NCBI RefSeq assembly: GCF_014356525.2
Contig: NC_052507.1
Coordinates: forward strand, 682,001-746,000
Direction of reading: 5' to 3'
Source: Nilaparvata lugens
Taxonomy: Eukaryota > Arthropoda > Insecta > Hemiptera > Delphacidae
Length of the DNA stretch: 64,000 nt
The notes beneath the pieces were generated by a model. The model did not search any database and was not told the origin of the DNA. It was given only the letters and a program-made list of their open reading frames with translations. Shown piece after piece: positions 46,517 to 57,882 of this stretch (the stretch's first letter is position 1; every line of letters starts with the position of its first letter). The position numbers were made by a program, and so were the translations under genes.

Positions 46517-49500
46517 CTAGGTGATTGTGCGTGCTCTCGATCGCAGAGGATATGGTGATCTCTGCTCCAGGTTTACACGCTCGGTTGGTTCAAAAGTGAG
46601 GTCCCGTGAATCGTCATCAAAAACGTTATCCGGTGAAGAGGGCTCCATCACTTCCACGTTTCCTTCTTCTGATCCCATCTCGTCATTGTTGTCGACGCGA
46701 TTTCGTGATTCCTCAACATATTCATCTTCGTCGCTATCTGGCTGTTGATAAGGTTCTTCTTCTCCATCTGTTTCGTTCATGTATTCGTCATTGTCCATTA
46801 TATCGTTCTCGACTTCCTTCTCTGCTTCTGAGTCATTGGTACTTTGTTTCTCCTTGTTACTAGATTTCAGCCTATTTACGTGCACTACGACTTGTCTCCC
46901 ATCTGGTAGTTGTAATGCATAGTTCACTATCGATAACTTTTTAACAATGATAAATGGTCCATTCCAGGGTTGGTGGAATTTGGTCGCCTCTCCCGGTTTG
47001 ACAGCAGGGTCGTATAGATAGACTGATTCTCCAACTGCAAATTCTCTCAGCTTTCTCCCTTTATTGATTATCTTAGATCTTTTTTCAGCAGATTGCACGG
47101 ATTTTTCGTGGGTTGTTCTGTAGGCTTGTGACAATTTATTCCGCAGTTTGATTAGATGGTCGCCCACGGCCGTCTCCTGGACTTCCCTTGGGATTACACA
47201 GGTCCCTGGAAATATCATCTCTCTTCCGTGTAGCAGATAATAAGGGGAGTATCCAGTCGATGCATGAGGGATAGATCTATAGGCGGCTAATACATACGGT
47301 AGCCATTTATCCCAGTCAGCTCCATCCCTCTGTACATAGTGTGCAATTGATTCATTCAGTGTCCTATGCAGGCGCTCCAATCTACCATTTCCTTCGGGAT
47401 GGTATGCTGTCGTCCTCAACTTCTTAACTCCTAATAGTTTACACACCTCGGTGAACAGTTGGGAAAGAAAGTTGCGGCCTTGATCGCTAAGAAGTCGTCC
47501 TGGTACGCCGTGTCGGGTGATAACGTGGGTAACAAACACACGTGCGATCGTCTCTGCTGTCTGGTCGCGAACTGGCACGGCCTCTGCGTAGCGGGTGAAA
47601 TGATCAATGAAACTAACGTAGTATCTATTGCCAGCTTGTGTTACAGGCAATGGACCGACTACATCGACACTTATCAGTTCAAACGGATATCCAGGTTCCT
47701 CTGCAGTTTGTAAGGGTGCTTTTAACATGATGGGTGTTTTCCTTCGAGCACACTCATGACATCTCATTACGAAATTTTTTACATCTTCGTCTATACGTGG
47801 CCAATAGTAACGTTGTTTTATCAAGCGGCTTGTTCGTTCTCGTCCTGGATGGCCCGCCCATGGCACGCTGTGGTTGAGCTCGATTATATTCATTCGCATA
47901 GATTGGGGTATAGCTAATTTCCACTGTCTGTTCTCTTCTATATTTTTAGTCCACCAGATTATTCCGTTTTCGCATTGACCCTCTCCGGTTTGTAGAATCT
48001 TATTACACCAATCATCCCCTTTTTGTTCTTTGACTATTTCTTCCTCTGATAATTCACAGTTTTCAATCGTCATTACAGCTCGACTAAGAGCATCACAATT
48101 TACATGTTTCTTCCCAGGTCGATGCACCACACTGTACTCGTATTCGGATAATCTTAAGGCCCATCGTGTCAACCGTGAAGAAGGATCTCTCAAACTCAGC
48201 ATCCATTTTAGGGCTGCATGGTCAGTGATAAGAGTAAACTTTCTTCCCAGGAGATAACATCTGAACTGGGTGGTTACTGCCCATATTATGGCTAAGAGCT
48301 CTCTTTCAGTTGTCGAATAGTTCCTTTCGGCTGTATTCAATTGTCTACTTGCATAGGCGATAGGTCGTTCCTCTCCATCAAAGTCTTGTGATAGTATTGC
48401 ACCAACAGCCACCCCTGATGCATCGGTTGCTACTGTGAATGGTTTTGTAAAATCAGGAAAGGCTAGCACTCGGTCTGAACATAGGGTCTGTTTCAAGCTG
48501 TTGAATGCCTGTTCTTGTATAACTCCCCAATCGAATTTCACTTCCTTCTTTGTTAATTGAGTCATTGGTCGTGCTATTTCCGCAAAATCTGGTACAAATC
48601 TCCTGTAGTAGCCAGCTAGACCTAGAAATCCTCTTACTTCTTTCACGGTTTTTGGAGTTGGGAATTTTGCTACTGCTTCTATTTTCGACGGGTCAGGTTT
48701 CACTCCTTCTGCTGATACTACATGTCCCAAATATTGTACTTCCTCCTTTCCAAAATGACATTTTTCTAAATTGGCTTTCAAGTTTACATTCTCCAAAATT
48801 CCAAGTACTTGGTCTATCCGTTTGGCATGCTCTTGAATTGAACTACTGGCTATCACTACGTCATCTAAATATACGAAACATCCAGTACCTTTTACGGAGG
48901 CAAGAATATTGTCCATTAGTCTCTGAAACGTTGCTGGTGCTCCACATAGCCCGAACGCCATACGTTGGTATTCAAAATGCCCGCCTACCGTTGTGAACGC
49001 CGTCTTTTCTTGATCTTCCTTAGCATGGTTTTTTGAAACTGTACCGCGCGCGGTGACGTCACAGTTTGAAGCTCTCCCTATGCAGGCTACAGAGGGAATT
49101 TCGTTTCGGCCGCATTGCCGTGGTGACTGGGAATTTCCCTGCGGGTGGGAAATTTTCATAGGTTGCGGAACATTTGATGTCGGCTGTTGGTTAATCTGGA
49201 TGCGCGCGCAAGGCTGACCCTCCTCCTCCTTCATCACAACTCGTCTCGTTACATTCTTGTTCTCCTCCTTCTTCTTCTTGTCGGCCTCTCTGCTTTGTGC
49301 GGTATTTCGTTTCTCGCTATCAATTCTATCTCCTTGTGCTCCGTCGTTTGTACGCTCCACTCCCTGGTCACTGTTATCATTGTCTATCGGTCTCTCTTTC
49401 TTCTCTCTATCCGTTCCACTTCGTTCCACGATATGCACTGCGCTGACTGGCGATCCTTGTCGCTTATCGCCTATTTCATTATACTCATCTTCTTCTGGTG

Positions 49501-49777
49501 CGACTCCACAACACGTTATTCGTTTTCTTTTCACGTCTATCACTGCTTCAACTCTGTCTAGGAAATCAGCTCCTAAAATGCCGTCAGCTTGTATTGCGAT
49601 TTCGGCTATAGAGAAAGGGTGAACAAAATTCAAGTGTGCTATCCGACAATTTAAATATTGTATGCCGAATACCCCCAGTGTAGCGCCGGTCACTCCCCGT
49701 GATCTTGAGTGTTTTTTCGATAAATCCACGCCTTCTATAGGATACTTCAGGATGGATATCTCGGCTCCGGTGTCCAC
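46517..49777 (-). CDS. pol: Gypsy Pol: protease, partial RT, RNase H, integrase
   Basis: 1,086 codons from the first Met, though the frame is open upstream into the gag overlap. Protease DTGA at 2-5 and ILGADFL. A ~150-residue charged linker follows. RT resumes only at EKTAFTT (about 257) and has YLDD at 303-306; the fingers and motif A with its catalytic Asp are missing. RNase H has TDASG (Asp 452) and TDHAALKW. Integrase has HH-CC (H636, H643, C673, C676) and D705, D765, E801 with D-35-E spacing, plus a GPF-type C-terminal module. A ~110-residue acidic tail ends the protein. The deletion is in frame, so a protein could be made, but RT should be inactive. Confidence 0.88.
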   Translation of the reverse strand: MDTGAEISILKYPIEGVDLSKKHSRSRGVTGATLGVFGIQYLNCRIAHLNFVHPFSIAEIAIQADGILGADFLDRVEAVIDVKRKRITCCGVAPEEDEYNEIGDKRQGSPVSAVHIVERSGTDREKKERPIDNDNSDQGVERTNDGAQGDRIDSEKRNTAQSREADKKKKEENKNVTRRVVMKEEEGQPCARIQINQQPTSNVPQPMKISHPQGNSQSPRQCGRNEIPSVACIGRASNCDVTARGTVSKNHAKEDQEKTAFTTVGGHFEYQRMAFGLCGAPATFQRLMDNILASVKGTGCFVYLDDVVIASSSIQEHAKRIDQVLGILENVNLKANLEKCHFGKEEVQYLGHVVSAEGVKPDPSKIEAVAKFPTPKTVKEVRGFLGLAGYYRRFVPDFAEIARPMTQLTKKEVKFDWGVIQEQAFNSLKQTLCSDRVLAFPDFTKPFTVATDASGVAVGAILSQDFDGEERPIAYASRQLNTAERNYSTTERELLAIIWAVTTQFRCYLLGRKFTLITDHAALKWMLSLRDPSSRLTRWALRLSEYEYSVVHRPGKKHVNCDALSRAVMTIENCELSEEEIVKEQKGDDWCNKILQTGEGQCENGIIWWTKNIEENRQWKLAIPQSMRMNIIELNHSVPWAGHPGRERTSRLIKQRYYWPRIDEDVKNFVMRCHECARRKTPIMLKAPLQTAEEPGYPFELISVDVVGPLPVTQAGNRYYVSFIDHFTRYAEAVPVRDQTAETIARVFVTHVITRHGVPGRLLSDQGRNFLSQLFTEVCKLLGVKKLRTTAYHPEGNGRLERLHRTLNESIAHYVQRDGADWDKWLPYVLAAYRSIPHASTGYSPYYLLHGREMIFPGTCVIPREVQETAVGDHLIKLRNKLSQAYRTTHEKSVQSAEKRSKIINKGRKLREFAVGESVYLYDPAVKPGEATKFHQPWNGPFIIVKKLSIVNYALQLPDGRQVVVHVNRLKSSNKEKQSTNDSEAEKEVENDIMDNDEYMNETDGEEEPYQQPDSDEDEYVEESRNRVDNNDEMGSEEGNVEVMEPSSPDNVFDDDSRDLTFEPTERVNLEQRSPYPLRSRARTIT

Positions 49778-49860
49778 TAGCAGGGTTCTCGTCTCTCCCT
49801 CTATGCGTAGTCTGACGTAGATGTTGTTCGTCTTGCCTGCTGCAATACAAGGTATCCAAT

Positions 49861-50979
49861 CTACTGGTCCATTTTGGGTCTGGCCGGCATCTGGACCTCT
49901 GATACCTGGCCGTTCCCATTTGGGTGATTTCGGATATTATCATTTTTTGCTCCCTGTCCACGAGTCGGGCAGTTGAATGAGAGGTGATCGGGCGCCCCGC
50001 ACGAAAAACAAAATTTCGGCCTTGCTTGTCCTCCGTCTCGACGTCCACCTCTCGAGGTTCGGTTCGGCTCACTCGGATTCGTTCTCTTCCTCCTTGTGGC
50101 GCACTCTCTCCCATAATGACCGAACCCTCCGCACTCGTAGCAGGTGTCTTTCTGGTTGCCTCGTTTCGGAGTAGACTCGTCTCTACGTTCAACTTTTCGA
50201 CCTTGTATTAAATTGACATTGACGTCATTATTCATATATTCAGTCACTATTGGGAAAATATTATTACTGGAGTTAATTGAGGGTTGTGCCTCTGCCGTTC
50301 GCTCTGCTATTCCGATCGCCTCCTCCAAGTCCTTGGGTGGGAATACTTGTAGCGTGGTCGCTGCTGGGCCCTTGATCCCTCGTACGAAGGCAGCCAGGAG
50401 AGTGCGTTGCAGCTGGGCACGCGTCCACTCAGCCTCTTGTCGGTTGCTAGGAGCTGGCATCGCCTTCAATCCCATTTCTCGGCATCTATCAGCAAATGCA
50501 CGTGCGCTCTCTCCTACATTTTGCTGTACCGTACTCAGTGATAACAGCCAGCGTTCGGGGTCGATGGATCTTTCAAATCTTTGGAGAAGTAGCTTCCTAA
50601 AATCTTCAAAAGTTGCTGATTCGAGTGTAAGCTCTGGGTGGGCTTCAATACACGATGCAGCCGCTCCCGTCGATTTCAAACGACAAATCAATTTTTTGTC
50701 TTGATCGTCCCAACTTCCCGTTTGAGCTACAAGGTCGATGTTTCGTAGAAACTCTCGTACATTTTGGGTGCTTGATTCACCTGAGAAATTTTTAATGAGT
50801 GATTGTAATCCTAAATCTTTTCGCTTCGCCACCTGCCTAGTGTTACTGCTACTTCCGGAAGCCTGATTTCCGGCAGCGTCCCGGTTGATTTGTTCTGTCA
50901 ATTCCCTGTTCTGTTGTCTTAATCTTGCTAGCTCCTCCCTCTCCGTGGTCGTCTCGTTCTGATCTTCCGCATCTGACAT
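49861..50979 (-). CDS. gag: Gypsy Gag polyprotein
   Basis: 372 codons. Structural protein that packages element RNA. A retrotransposon-Gag core lies at about 75-240 (includes FEDFRKLLLQRF and WLLSLSTVQQ). Two CCHC zinc knuckles with C-x2-C-x4-H-x4-C spacing lie at 280-293 and 324-337, separated by an Arg/Gly-rich linker. The first ~35 residues are coiled-coil-like (REELARLRQQNRELTEQ). Pol lies in the -1 frame and overlaps the 3' end, so -1 frameshifting is the likely route to Gag-Pol; no classical slippery heptamer was identified. Starts at the first ATG after the leader. Confidence 0.88.
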   Translation of the reverse strand: MSDAEDQNETTTEREELARLRQQNRELTEQINRDAAGNQASGSSSNTRQVAKRKDLGLQSLIKNFSGESSTQNVREFLRNIDLVAQTGSWDDQDKKLICRLKSTGAAASCIEAHPELTLESATFEDFRKLLLQRFERSIDPERWLLSLSTVQQNVGESARAFADRCREMGLKAMPAPSNRQEAEWTRAQLQRTLLAAFVRGIKGPAATTLQVFPPKDLEEAIGIAERTAEAQPSINSSNNIFPIVTEYMNNDVNVNLIQGRKVERRDESTPKRGNQKDTCYECGGFGHYGRECATRRKRTNPSEPNRTSRGGRRDGGQARPKFCFSCGAPDHLSFNCPTRGQGAKNDNIRNHPNGNGQVSEVQMPARPKMDQ

Positions 50980-51285
50980 GATTGTGGATAGGTGGTAACT
51001 ATTCTCTATATCTATCTACTCCGAATTAAAGGGTGAATTTGAAGGGTCACTTGAATTGAATCAGAGTTAATTAACTCAAATTAATTCTCCTAAATCAATC
51101 AATCAATCAAATAGTCAAAAATTCCTAACAGTGCATCGATCATTTCAATAAGCATTGAGAACACATTGTGTGCGTAATGGTTGAAACTTGGCATAAGGTC
51201 AACTATGATTGATACAAGCTCTACAATGAATTCGGCGACATTGTATGATAATAATCTACGACCATTAGGCATTTTTGCAGCCTAA

Positions 51286-51305
51286 TCCCACCGCTGGGGC
51301 CACCA
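51286..51305 (-). other. Gypsy primer-binding site
   Basis: Begins TGG five bases inside the 5' LTR (TGGTGGCCCCAGCGGTGGGA). Its complement, ending CACCGCTG-GGG-CCACCA, resembles the 3' end of a tRNA-Leu plus CCA with three extra G residues. The tRNA identity is inferred from memory of tRNA ends and is uncertain. Confidence 0.55.
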
Positions 51306-51310
51306 AATAA

Positions 51311-53142
51311 TGTAACCGAACTGGCGGGTAGATCTGGTAGCGGGCCCAACCAGTTCGGACATAAACTTAAACCTAGTTAGGAGGTCGGCCCAGTCCTGCC
51401 TATACGACCCTGGAAGAGGCCCTCTGAGTTCAAGTGGGTTGAAATCTCAACCCCAATGGGAAAGAGGCACAAACTCCTCCAGGAGACGCAGACCACAGCA
51501 GAACTGTTCGACTCTCCCTCTTATCTATTTAACATGCCTTAACTAAGTGAGAACAAGGCGACTGGAGAAACAACGACTGTTGAAATGAAATAGATTTAAT
51601 TTACGAAATAAATTGAATAGATCAATATTATGTATCCCTCACTAGTTCGCAAGAATGTCCAATTAGTTGTTAACGTTGAAACATAAAATTCTTCTCAACT
51701 CACATTAAATTCGAATTTTAATACTACACCAAATTAATGCCTTAGACATCGGCTTAAAAAGTAACATAGGTACACACATTTAAATACTCTCTACATCATA
51801 AAAATATGCAACTGTCGTCAGGATAATTGTTAACAAAATTATAACTGTCTTCTCGTTAATGGTACAATTGAATAAAATGGACAAATTTATTATAAGTGTT
51901 CCTCAATAGTAGGCGAGAGTATCCAATTAGCTGTTAACGTTGGAATATAAAAACCCTTCGCCACTCTCGTCCAAATCAAATTCTAATAAAACACTAACAT
52001 TTCAATTAAATAACATTCAGAGTAATTATCAACTTGGTCAATTAAATAATATTAAATAATAATAGCACAGTACAACCTATCTCTTACTCCAGCCGCCAAA
52101 TAGACTAAGATAAAAGTAATTCTCGACAATTTCAAAGGGAAGGTTCGGTCAAATATTAATCAATTATAGTGGCCAGAATAGATTCACTCACCCGTGATAA
52201 TAATTCCGAGGGTCACTTTCATTAGGATCCAAAACCGCATCTTGGCTTCTGGATTCAGGTTAGAGTCACACGAATACGTTGTTCCCGCGAATTAATTTAT
52301 TGTTCTCACGGAAAATAATCACACGAATAAGTTCCACAAAATATATCAGAAAACTACAGGCGAACTTTATCGTTCATACTTCAGGAATAAGTTCAACAAA
52401 TTAGCCTATAACGAAAAACTGGAACCAATCCTTATTGTCCGTATCGCTCGAATAATTTCAACAATATTATAACGAAACACAAAGAAAGATTCTATCGTTC
52501 ATATCTCACGAATTGTTCAACATAACACAACGAGTACAACGAATTAATTCGACATCAACTAAACACTAAAGACAAATTTTATCGCTCGTAGCACGCGAAT
52601 AATTACAACAAATATAACGAATCAATTGAACTTGATTTTTATCGTTCGAATCACAAAATAAATTTAACAAAATATAACAATTAAAACTTATTTCACCGCA
52701 GTGCGTCTCGCGTTCGAGAGTAACCGTTCGCTCAGGAGTCCATCGCTGACTGACTCGAGGGCTGTCCATGGACATTACCCTAGCCTAAAACGCTTGGGAA
52801 ACTCACCTTTTTCTCACGGCAGAGAAAGAGTGAGAGCTCAAAATTGGATGGAGAAAGAGATAGTTCCTCGTGGAAAACTGTCACCAGATTGCAGTTTTTT
52901 CTCCACGAGGCAGAAGAATACGCTGTACTGTGCACAATTCTTATATTCTAAAACGCAATAATCTATTTCTCACACTAGAGAAAATTGAAATACCCTTACG
53001 TCTAGAAAAAAAAAATGAACATTAGAAAATTCAGTCCGATCACGCCATCGAGTCCAAAGTTCAATGATTTTAGATTGGCGTATCATGAGAAATAAAAAAA
53101 TTAAATTAATTCACCTCCTCTCAATAATTCTACCCATTTACA
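51311..53142 (-). mobile_element. Gypsy 5' LTR
   Basis: 1,832 bp, near-identical to the other two LTRs. As the 5' LTR it must carry the promoter. The segment 52,280-52,690 holds degenerate ~80-bp repeats (ATCGTTCATA / CACGAATAA / TTCAACA / ATAACGAA). It is followed by TATG (53,143-53,146). Confidence 0.9.
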
Positions 53143-53853
<711 letters not shown>

Positions 53854-53989
53854 TTTTTAAAAGTAGATTATGATTCAACTGAATCAACTAGAACAGGTGA
53901 CATCAGATGAGACTTCTGGATGAGAAAACTGCGTGAGGTCTACTGTCCACAGAGCTACTAGTACAATAGTAGGCTCAATATTAGGAATC

Positions 53990-54086
53990 TTCCCCCAACA
54001 GAATTTATTCATCAGAAGTCAGTTTTCTGACTCCAGTTGTTCAAAGTCTAGAACTTAGCTGAATCGCGAGCTCGGAAACCGTCCCT
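53990..54086. mobile_element. MITE-1 right-arm fragment
   Basis: AAGTCTAGAACTTAGCTGAA followed by CGAGCTCGGAAACCGTCCC, matching the terminus at 13-368 and 57,187-57,225. Confidence 0.55.
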
Positions 54087-54213
54087 TAGTGTTGTTGAAT
54101 GGAATAATAATACGAAATTGAATATTCAGATCTTTTCAAACAATATTTATGTATTCAACAATAAGAACATCTGTATACCACATAAAATATTGTTAAGCCT
54201 CTGTTTTAGTCAA

Positions 54214-54312
54214 TCATTGCGTATTAATTGACGTAAATAATTCATCAATCATATCTGCAGCTTCTGAAAAGTTCAGACGATTATTATCATTTCCATTGGT
54301 AGTTATAAGAAT
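54214..54312 (-). CDS. EF-hand gene, putative last exon
   Basis: Reads TNGNDNNRLNFSEAADMIDE, then LFTSINTQ and TGA (stop at 54,214-54,216). NGNDNNRLNFSE fits a 12-residue EF-hand loop (hydrophobic at 8, Glu at 12). No AG acceptor was found just upstream of the loop, where a TAA lies in frame. An alternative acceptor CTTTTCAG at 54,264-54,271 gives a shorter exon (54,214-54,263) in phase with the 57,278 exon but lacking the loop. The gene's upper exons lie to the right. Confidence 0.45.
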   Translation of the reverse strand: MLITTNGNDNNRLNFSEAADMIDELFTSINTQ

Positions 54313-54840
54313 CAAAGTTTAATACAGTTTATTAAGATGCAACACAGAACTCATAAAGCTAACCATATGCAGGCATCAATTTCAATATTATTGTAACTAC
54401 ATTATAAACAAAATTTCAAATGACTTTATAGATGAAAAAATCACACGCGATTCAATTAAAAGTATAAAATATTGTATTGACCAGAATGTATTCTTTAAAC
54501 TAGTGGTATAAAGTATAATGTTGTATACAAAATAATTGTTACTAAAAACAGTGAGCGATGGGCATGTATACTCTTGAACCAGGCTTGTAATTGTCCCAAG
54601 TCACATTACAGGAACTTATTTTTATTGCATCAGTTCATTTGGTTTTCTTTGAGAAAGTTTCACTTTCATGATGGCCTGAAGATGTCACAGTGATTAATTA
54701 GATTAAAATTTTCATCATATTATAGTATGTATAGTATTCTCAAGTTTTTTTTTGCTGTGAGCCTGTGCGTTTTTTTTGTATAATAGGTATAGCTTCATTA
54801 CCATTATTAAATTTTTTTGTAATTTCTTCGTTAGCATTAT
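54313..54840. other. unassigned, probable intron
   Basis: No frame or repeat terminus recognised. Confidence 0.4.
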
Positions 54841-55024
54841 CAATTGTATATTAATTCATACACTGACCTGAATTGATACAGAATAAATAATTTGCAACTC
54901 ACTGCCAACACACAAGAAATCTTATGTTGGCAGTGCCTTAAGTTACAATCAATGTTATTTATATTGTATTGTAAAAATATGTATTTGTAATTTTTGGCGA
55001 TAAATTCAATTCAATTCAATTCAA
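54841..55024 (+). mobile_element. LINE 3' end with hairpin and (TTCAA)n tail
   Basis: A hairpin with an 11-bp stem, CACTGCCAACA / TGTTGGCAGTG, lies at about 54,899-54,934. A GATAAATTCAATTCAATTCA tail ends at about 55,024. No coding part is left. Confidence 0.5.
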
Positions 55025-55105
55025 TAATAATTCAAAGATGATTTTTGTATTAACTCTTTTCTTCCTCTCCCTATCCTTACAATCGTTTACTTATTGTTGG
55101 ACTAA

Positions 55106-57225
55106 GGGCTGGTTTCTGAGCTCAGGATTTATTATTATTATTTATTTATTCATCTATTCTTATACAAATACAATTAAGAAAGGTAAAAACAACAGGCATC
55201 CGCCCAAAACTGCTCTAAACCTTAATTTGGAATACACAGCTGAGTTCTAGACTTTGAACAGCTGGAGACAGAAAACTGGCTTTCCGAAACAGGGCGTAGT
55301 CGTAATTTTTATTTTCTCGAAAATCCATGATGTAAATCTCAGAAAATCCATGATGTAAATCTCAGAAAATCCATGATGTAAATCTCAGAAAATCCATGAT
55401 GTAGGCTAACCATCATGAAAATCATGAAAATTGAAATTTTTTTTTCTCGAAAATCCATGATGTAACACCATCATGAAAATCATGAAAAATTGAATTTTTT
55501 ATTTTCTCGAAAATCCATGATGTAATCTCAGAAAATCCATGATGTAACACCATCATGAAAATCATGAAAAATTGAAATTTTTATTTTCTCGAAAATCCAT
55601 GATGTAATCTCAGAAAATCCATGATGTAAATCTCAGAAAATCCATGATGTAATCTCAGAAAATCCATGATGTAATCTCAGAAAATCCATGATGTAGGCTA
55701 ACCATCATGAAAATCATGAAAAATTGAAATTTTTTTTTCTCGAAAATCCATGATGTAATCTCAGAAAATCCATGATGTAATCTCAGAAAATCCATGATGT
55801 AATCTCAGAAAATCCATGATGTAGGCTAACCATCATGAAAATCATGAAAAATTGAAATTTTTTTTTCTCGAAAATCCATGATGTAAATCTCAGAAAATCC
55901 ATGATGTAATCTCAGAAAATCCATGATGTAGGCTAACCATCATGAGAATCATGAAAAATTGGAATTTTTTATTTTCTCGAAAATCCATGATGTAAATCTC
56001 AGAAAATCCATGATGTAGGCTAACCATCATGAAAATCATGAAAATTGAAATTTTTCATTTTCTCGAAAATCCATGATGTAACACCATCATGAAAATCATG
56101 AAAAATTGAAATTTTTTTTTCTCGAAAATCCATGATGTAAATCTCAGAAAATCCATGATGTAACACCATCATGAAAATCATGAAAATTGAAATTTTTATT
56201 TTCTCGAAAATCCATGATGTAATCTCAGAAAATCCATGATGTAACACCATCATGAAAATCATGAAAATTGAAATTTTTCATTTTCTCGAAAATCCATGAT
56301 GTAATCTCAGAAAATCCATGATGTAATCTCAGAAAATCCATGATGTAATCTCAGAAAATCCATGATGTAAATCTCAGAAAATCCATGATGTAGGCTAACC
56401 ATCATGAAAATCATGAAAAATTGAAATTTTTCATTTTCTCGAAAATCCATGATGTAAATCTCAGAAAATCCATGATGTAACACCATCATGAAAATCATGA
56501 AAATTGAAATTTTTTATTTTCTCGAAAATCCATGATGTGAATCTCAGAAAATCCATGATGTAGGCTAACCATCATGAAAATCATGAAAAATTGAAATTTT
56601 TTATTTTCTCGAAAATCCATGATGTAACACCATCATGAAAATCATGAAAATTGAAATTTTTCATTTTCTCGAAAATCCATGATGTAATCTCAGAAAATCC
56701 ATGATGTAAATCTCAGAAAATCCATGATGTAATCTCAGAAAATCCATGATGTAATCTCAGAAAATCCATGATATAGGCTAACCATCATGAAAATCATGAA
56801 AAATTGAAATTTTTATTTTCTCGAAAATCCATGATGTAAATCTCAGAAAATCCATGATGTAGGCTAACCATCATGAAAATCATGAAAAATTGAATTTTTT
56901 ATTTTCTCGAAAATCCATGATGTAAATCTCAGAAAATCCATGATGTAATCTCAGAAAATCCATGATGTAGGCTAACCATCATGAAAATCATGAAAATTGA
57001 AATTTTTATTTTCTCGAAAATCCATGATGTAATCTCAGAAAATCCATGATGTAAATCTCAGAAAATCCATGATGTAGGCTAACCATCATGAAAATCATGA
57101 AAAATTGAATTTTTTATTTTCTCGAAAATCCATGATGTAATCTCAGAAAATCCATGATGTAATCTCAGAAAATCCATGATGTAAATCTCAGAACTCAGCT
57201 AAATCCCGAGCTCGGAAACCGGCCC
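55106..57225. mobile_element. MITE-1 termini enclosing a satellite
   Basis: Left terminus GGGCTGGTTTCTGAGCTCAG at 55,106 and right terminus CCCGAGCTCGGAAACCGGCC ending 57,225 are MITE-1 inverted ends. The arm segment GAACAGCTGGAGACAGAAAA at about 55,255 matches the first element of the window. Between them MITE interior is replaced by the 1.9-kb tandem array. Confidence 0.7.
55311..57190. repeat. composite satellite inside MITE-1
   Basis: Dozens of copies of two interleaved units: a 21-22-bp unit TCTCAGAAAATCCATGATGT and a ~60-bp unit containing CCATCATGAAAATCATGAAA, an A/T stretch and TTTTCTCGAAAATCCATGAT. Their irregular order resembles a higher-order repeat. Each unit holds ATCATGAAAATCATGA-type inverted symmetry. 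No spacers of unique sequence, so this is not CRISPR. Confidence 0.9.
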
Positions 57226-57277
57226 TTAATGAAGAATAAAGCTTGAAAGGCAGTCTGAAAAACAAATCCTTACTCAC

Positions 57278-57408
57278 CTTCCAGTTCGTAATATTTGTTA
57301 GGTTGAAATTTTAAGCCATTGTTGTCCAATTTTAACTCCCTGTTCAAATCTTCTCCCGAAACACTTGTTTGATCAGGAAAGGCGTCTTGTACAGCTTTCA
57401 AAGTGGTA
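57278..57408 (-). CDS. EF-hand gene internal exon
   Basis: 131 nt bounded by ATATTTTCAG and GTGAGTAAGG, both good splice sites. It encodes TTLKAVQDAFPDQ, SVSGEDLNRELKLDNNG and QPNKYYELE. LDNNG may be a degenerate calcium-binding loop. It starts in phase 2 and ends in phase 1. Its start phase does not match the end of the 59,124 exon, so an exon may be missing between them. Confidence 0.6.
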
Positions 57409-57882
57409 CTGAAAATATTACAAACATTTTAGACTTTGAGAATCCAAATCCAATTTTATTCAATGATATTTCTTACATAACAAATTCCGTTACACAGTTG
57501 ATCATTACAAAACATATTAATTTATAGTTTTCATGTTTATTTTGGACTAAAATATTATAAAAATTGTCCACGTGAAATTCTAACCTTATCTTGGTTTTTG
57601 TCGCCTATAAATTTGGAAGAAAAATAGCACAAGGACTACCTTATTATTTTATCTTTTAATGTTATTACATTAGTGTCATTTGCATTGTAAATAAATAAAT
57701 ATTATGGACCTATTAGCTTTATATGTATTGTGTTCCTGCTATACGCTAAATAAATAAATATTTCAGAAAGTTGAATTATTCAATCTGATTATGATTGTTT
57801 GCGGAAGATATTTATAGTATATTCCCGTGATAGATTTCACTGGGTGCTTATAAATATTGATATAAGGGCTCCAACACTATAT
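57409..57882. other. intron, unassigned AT-rich
   Basis: Contains GTAAATAAATAAATATTATG near 57,690, possibly an old LINE tail; nothing else supported. Confidence 0.4.

Larger units (their letters stand above)
40613..53142 (-). mobile_element. Ty3/Gypsy retrotransposon with env, full length
   Basis: ~12.5 kb. Order on the minus strand: 5' LTR, primer-binding site, ~330-bp leader, gag, pol in a shifted frame, ~2.1-kb non-coding spacer, env, purine tract, 3' LTR. PR-RT-RH-IN order identifies Ty3/Gypsy. Env is F-like, as in insect errantiviruses, but Gag has two zinc knuckles, which classical Drosophila errantivirus Gag lacks. Pol lacks the RT N-terminal half. The flanks at the two ends differ (ATAT versus TATG). 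Confidence 0.9.

Noticed and set aside
49584..50192. Third Gypsy protein in the gag/pol overlap
   Set aside because: A shadow frame of gag and protease with biased composition; both overlapping frames have strong motifs instead.
55311..57190. CRISPR-like spacing of short repeats
   Set aside because: There are no unique spacers; both units are repeats, the context is eukaryotic, and there are no cas-like genes.
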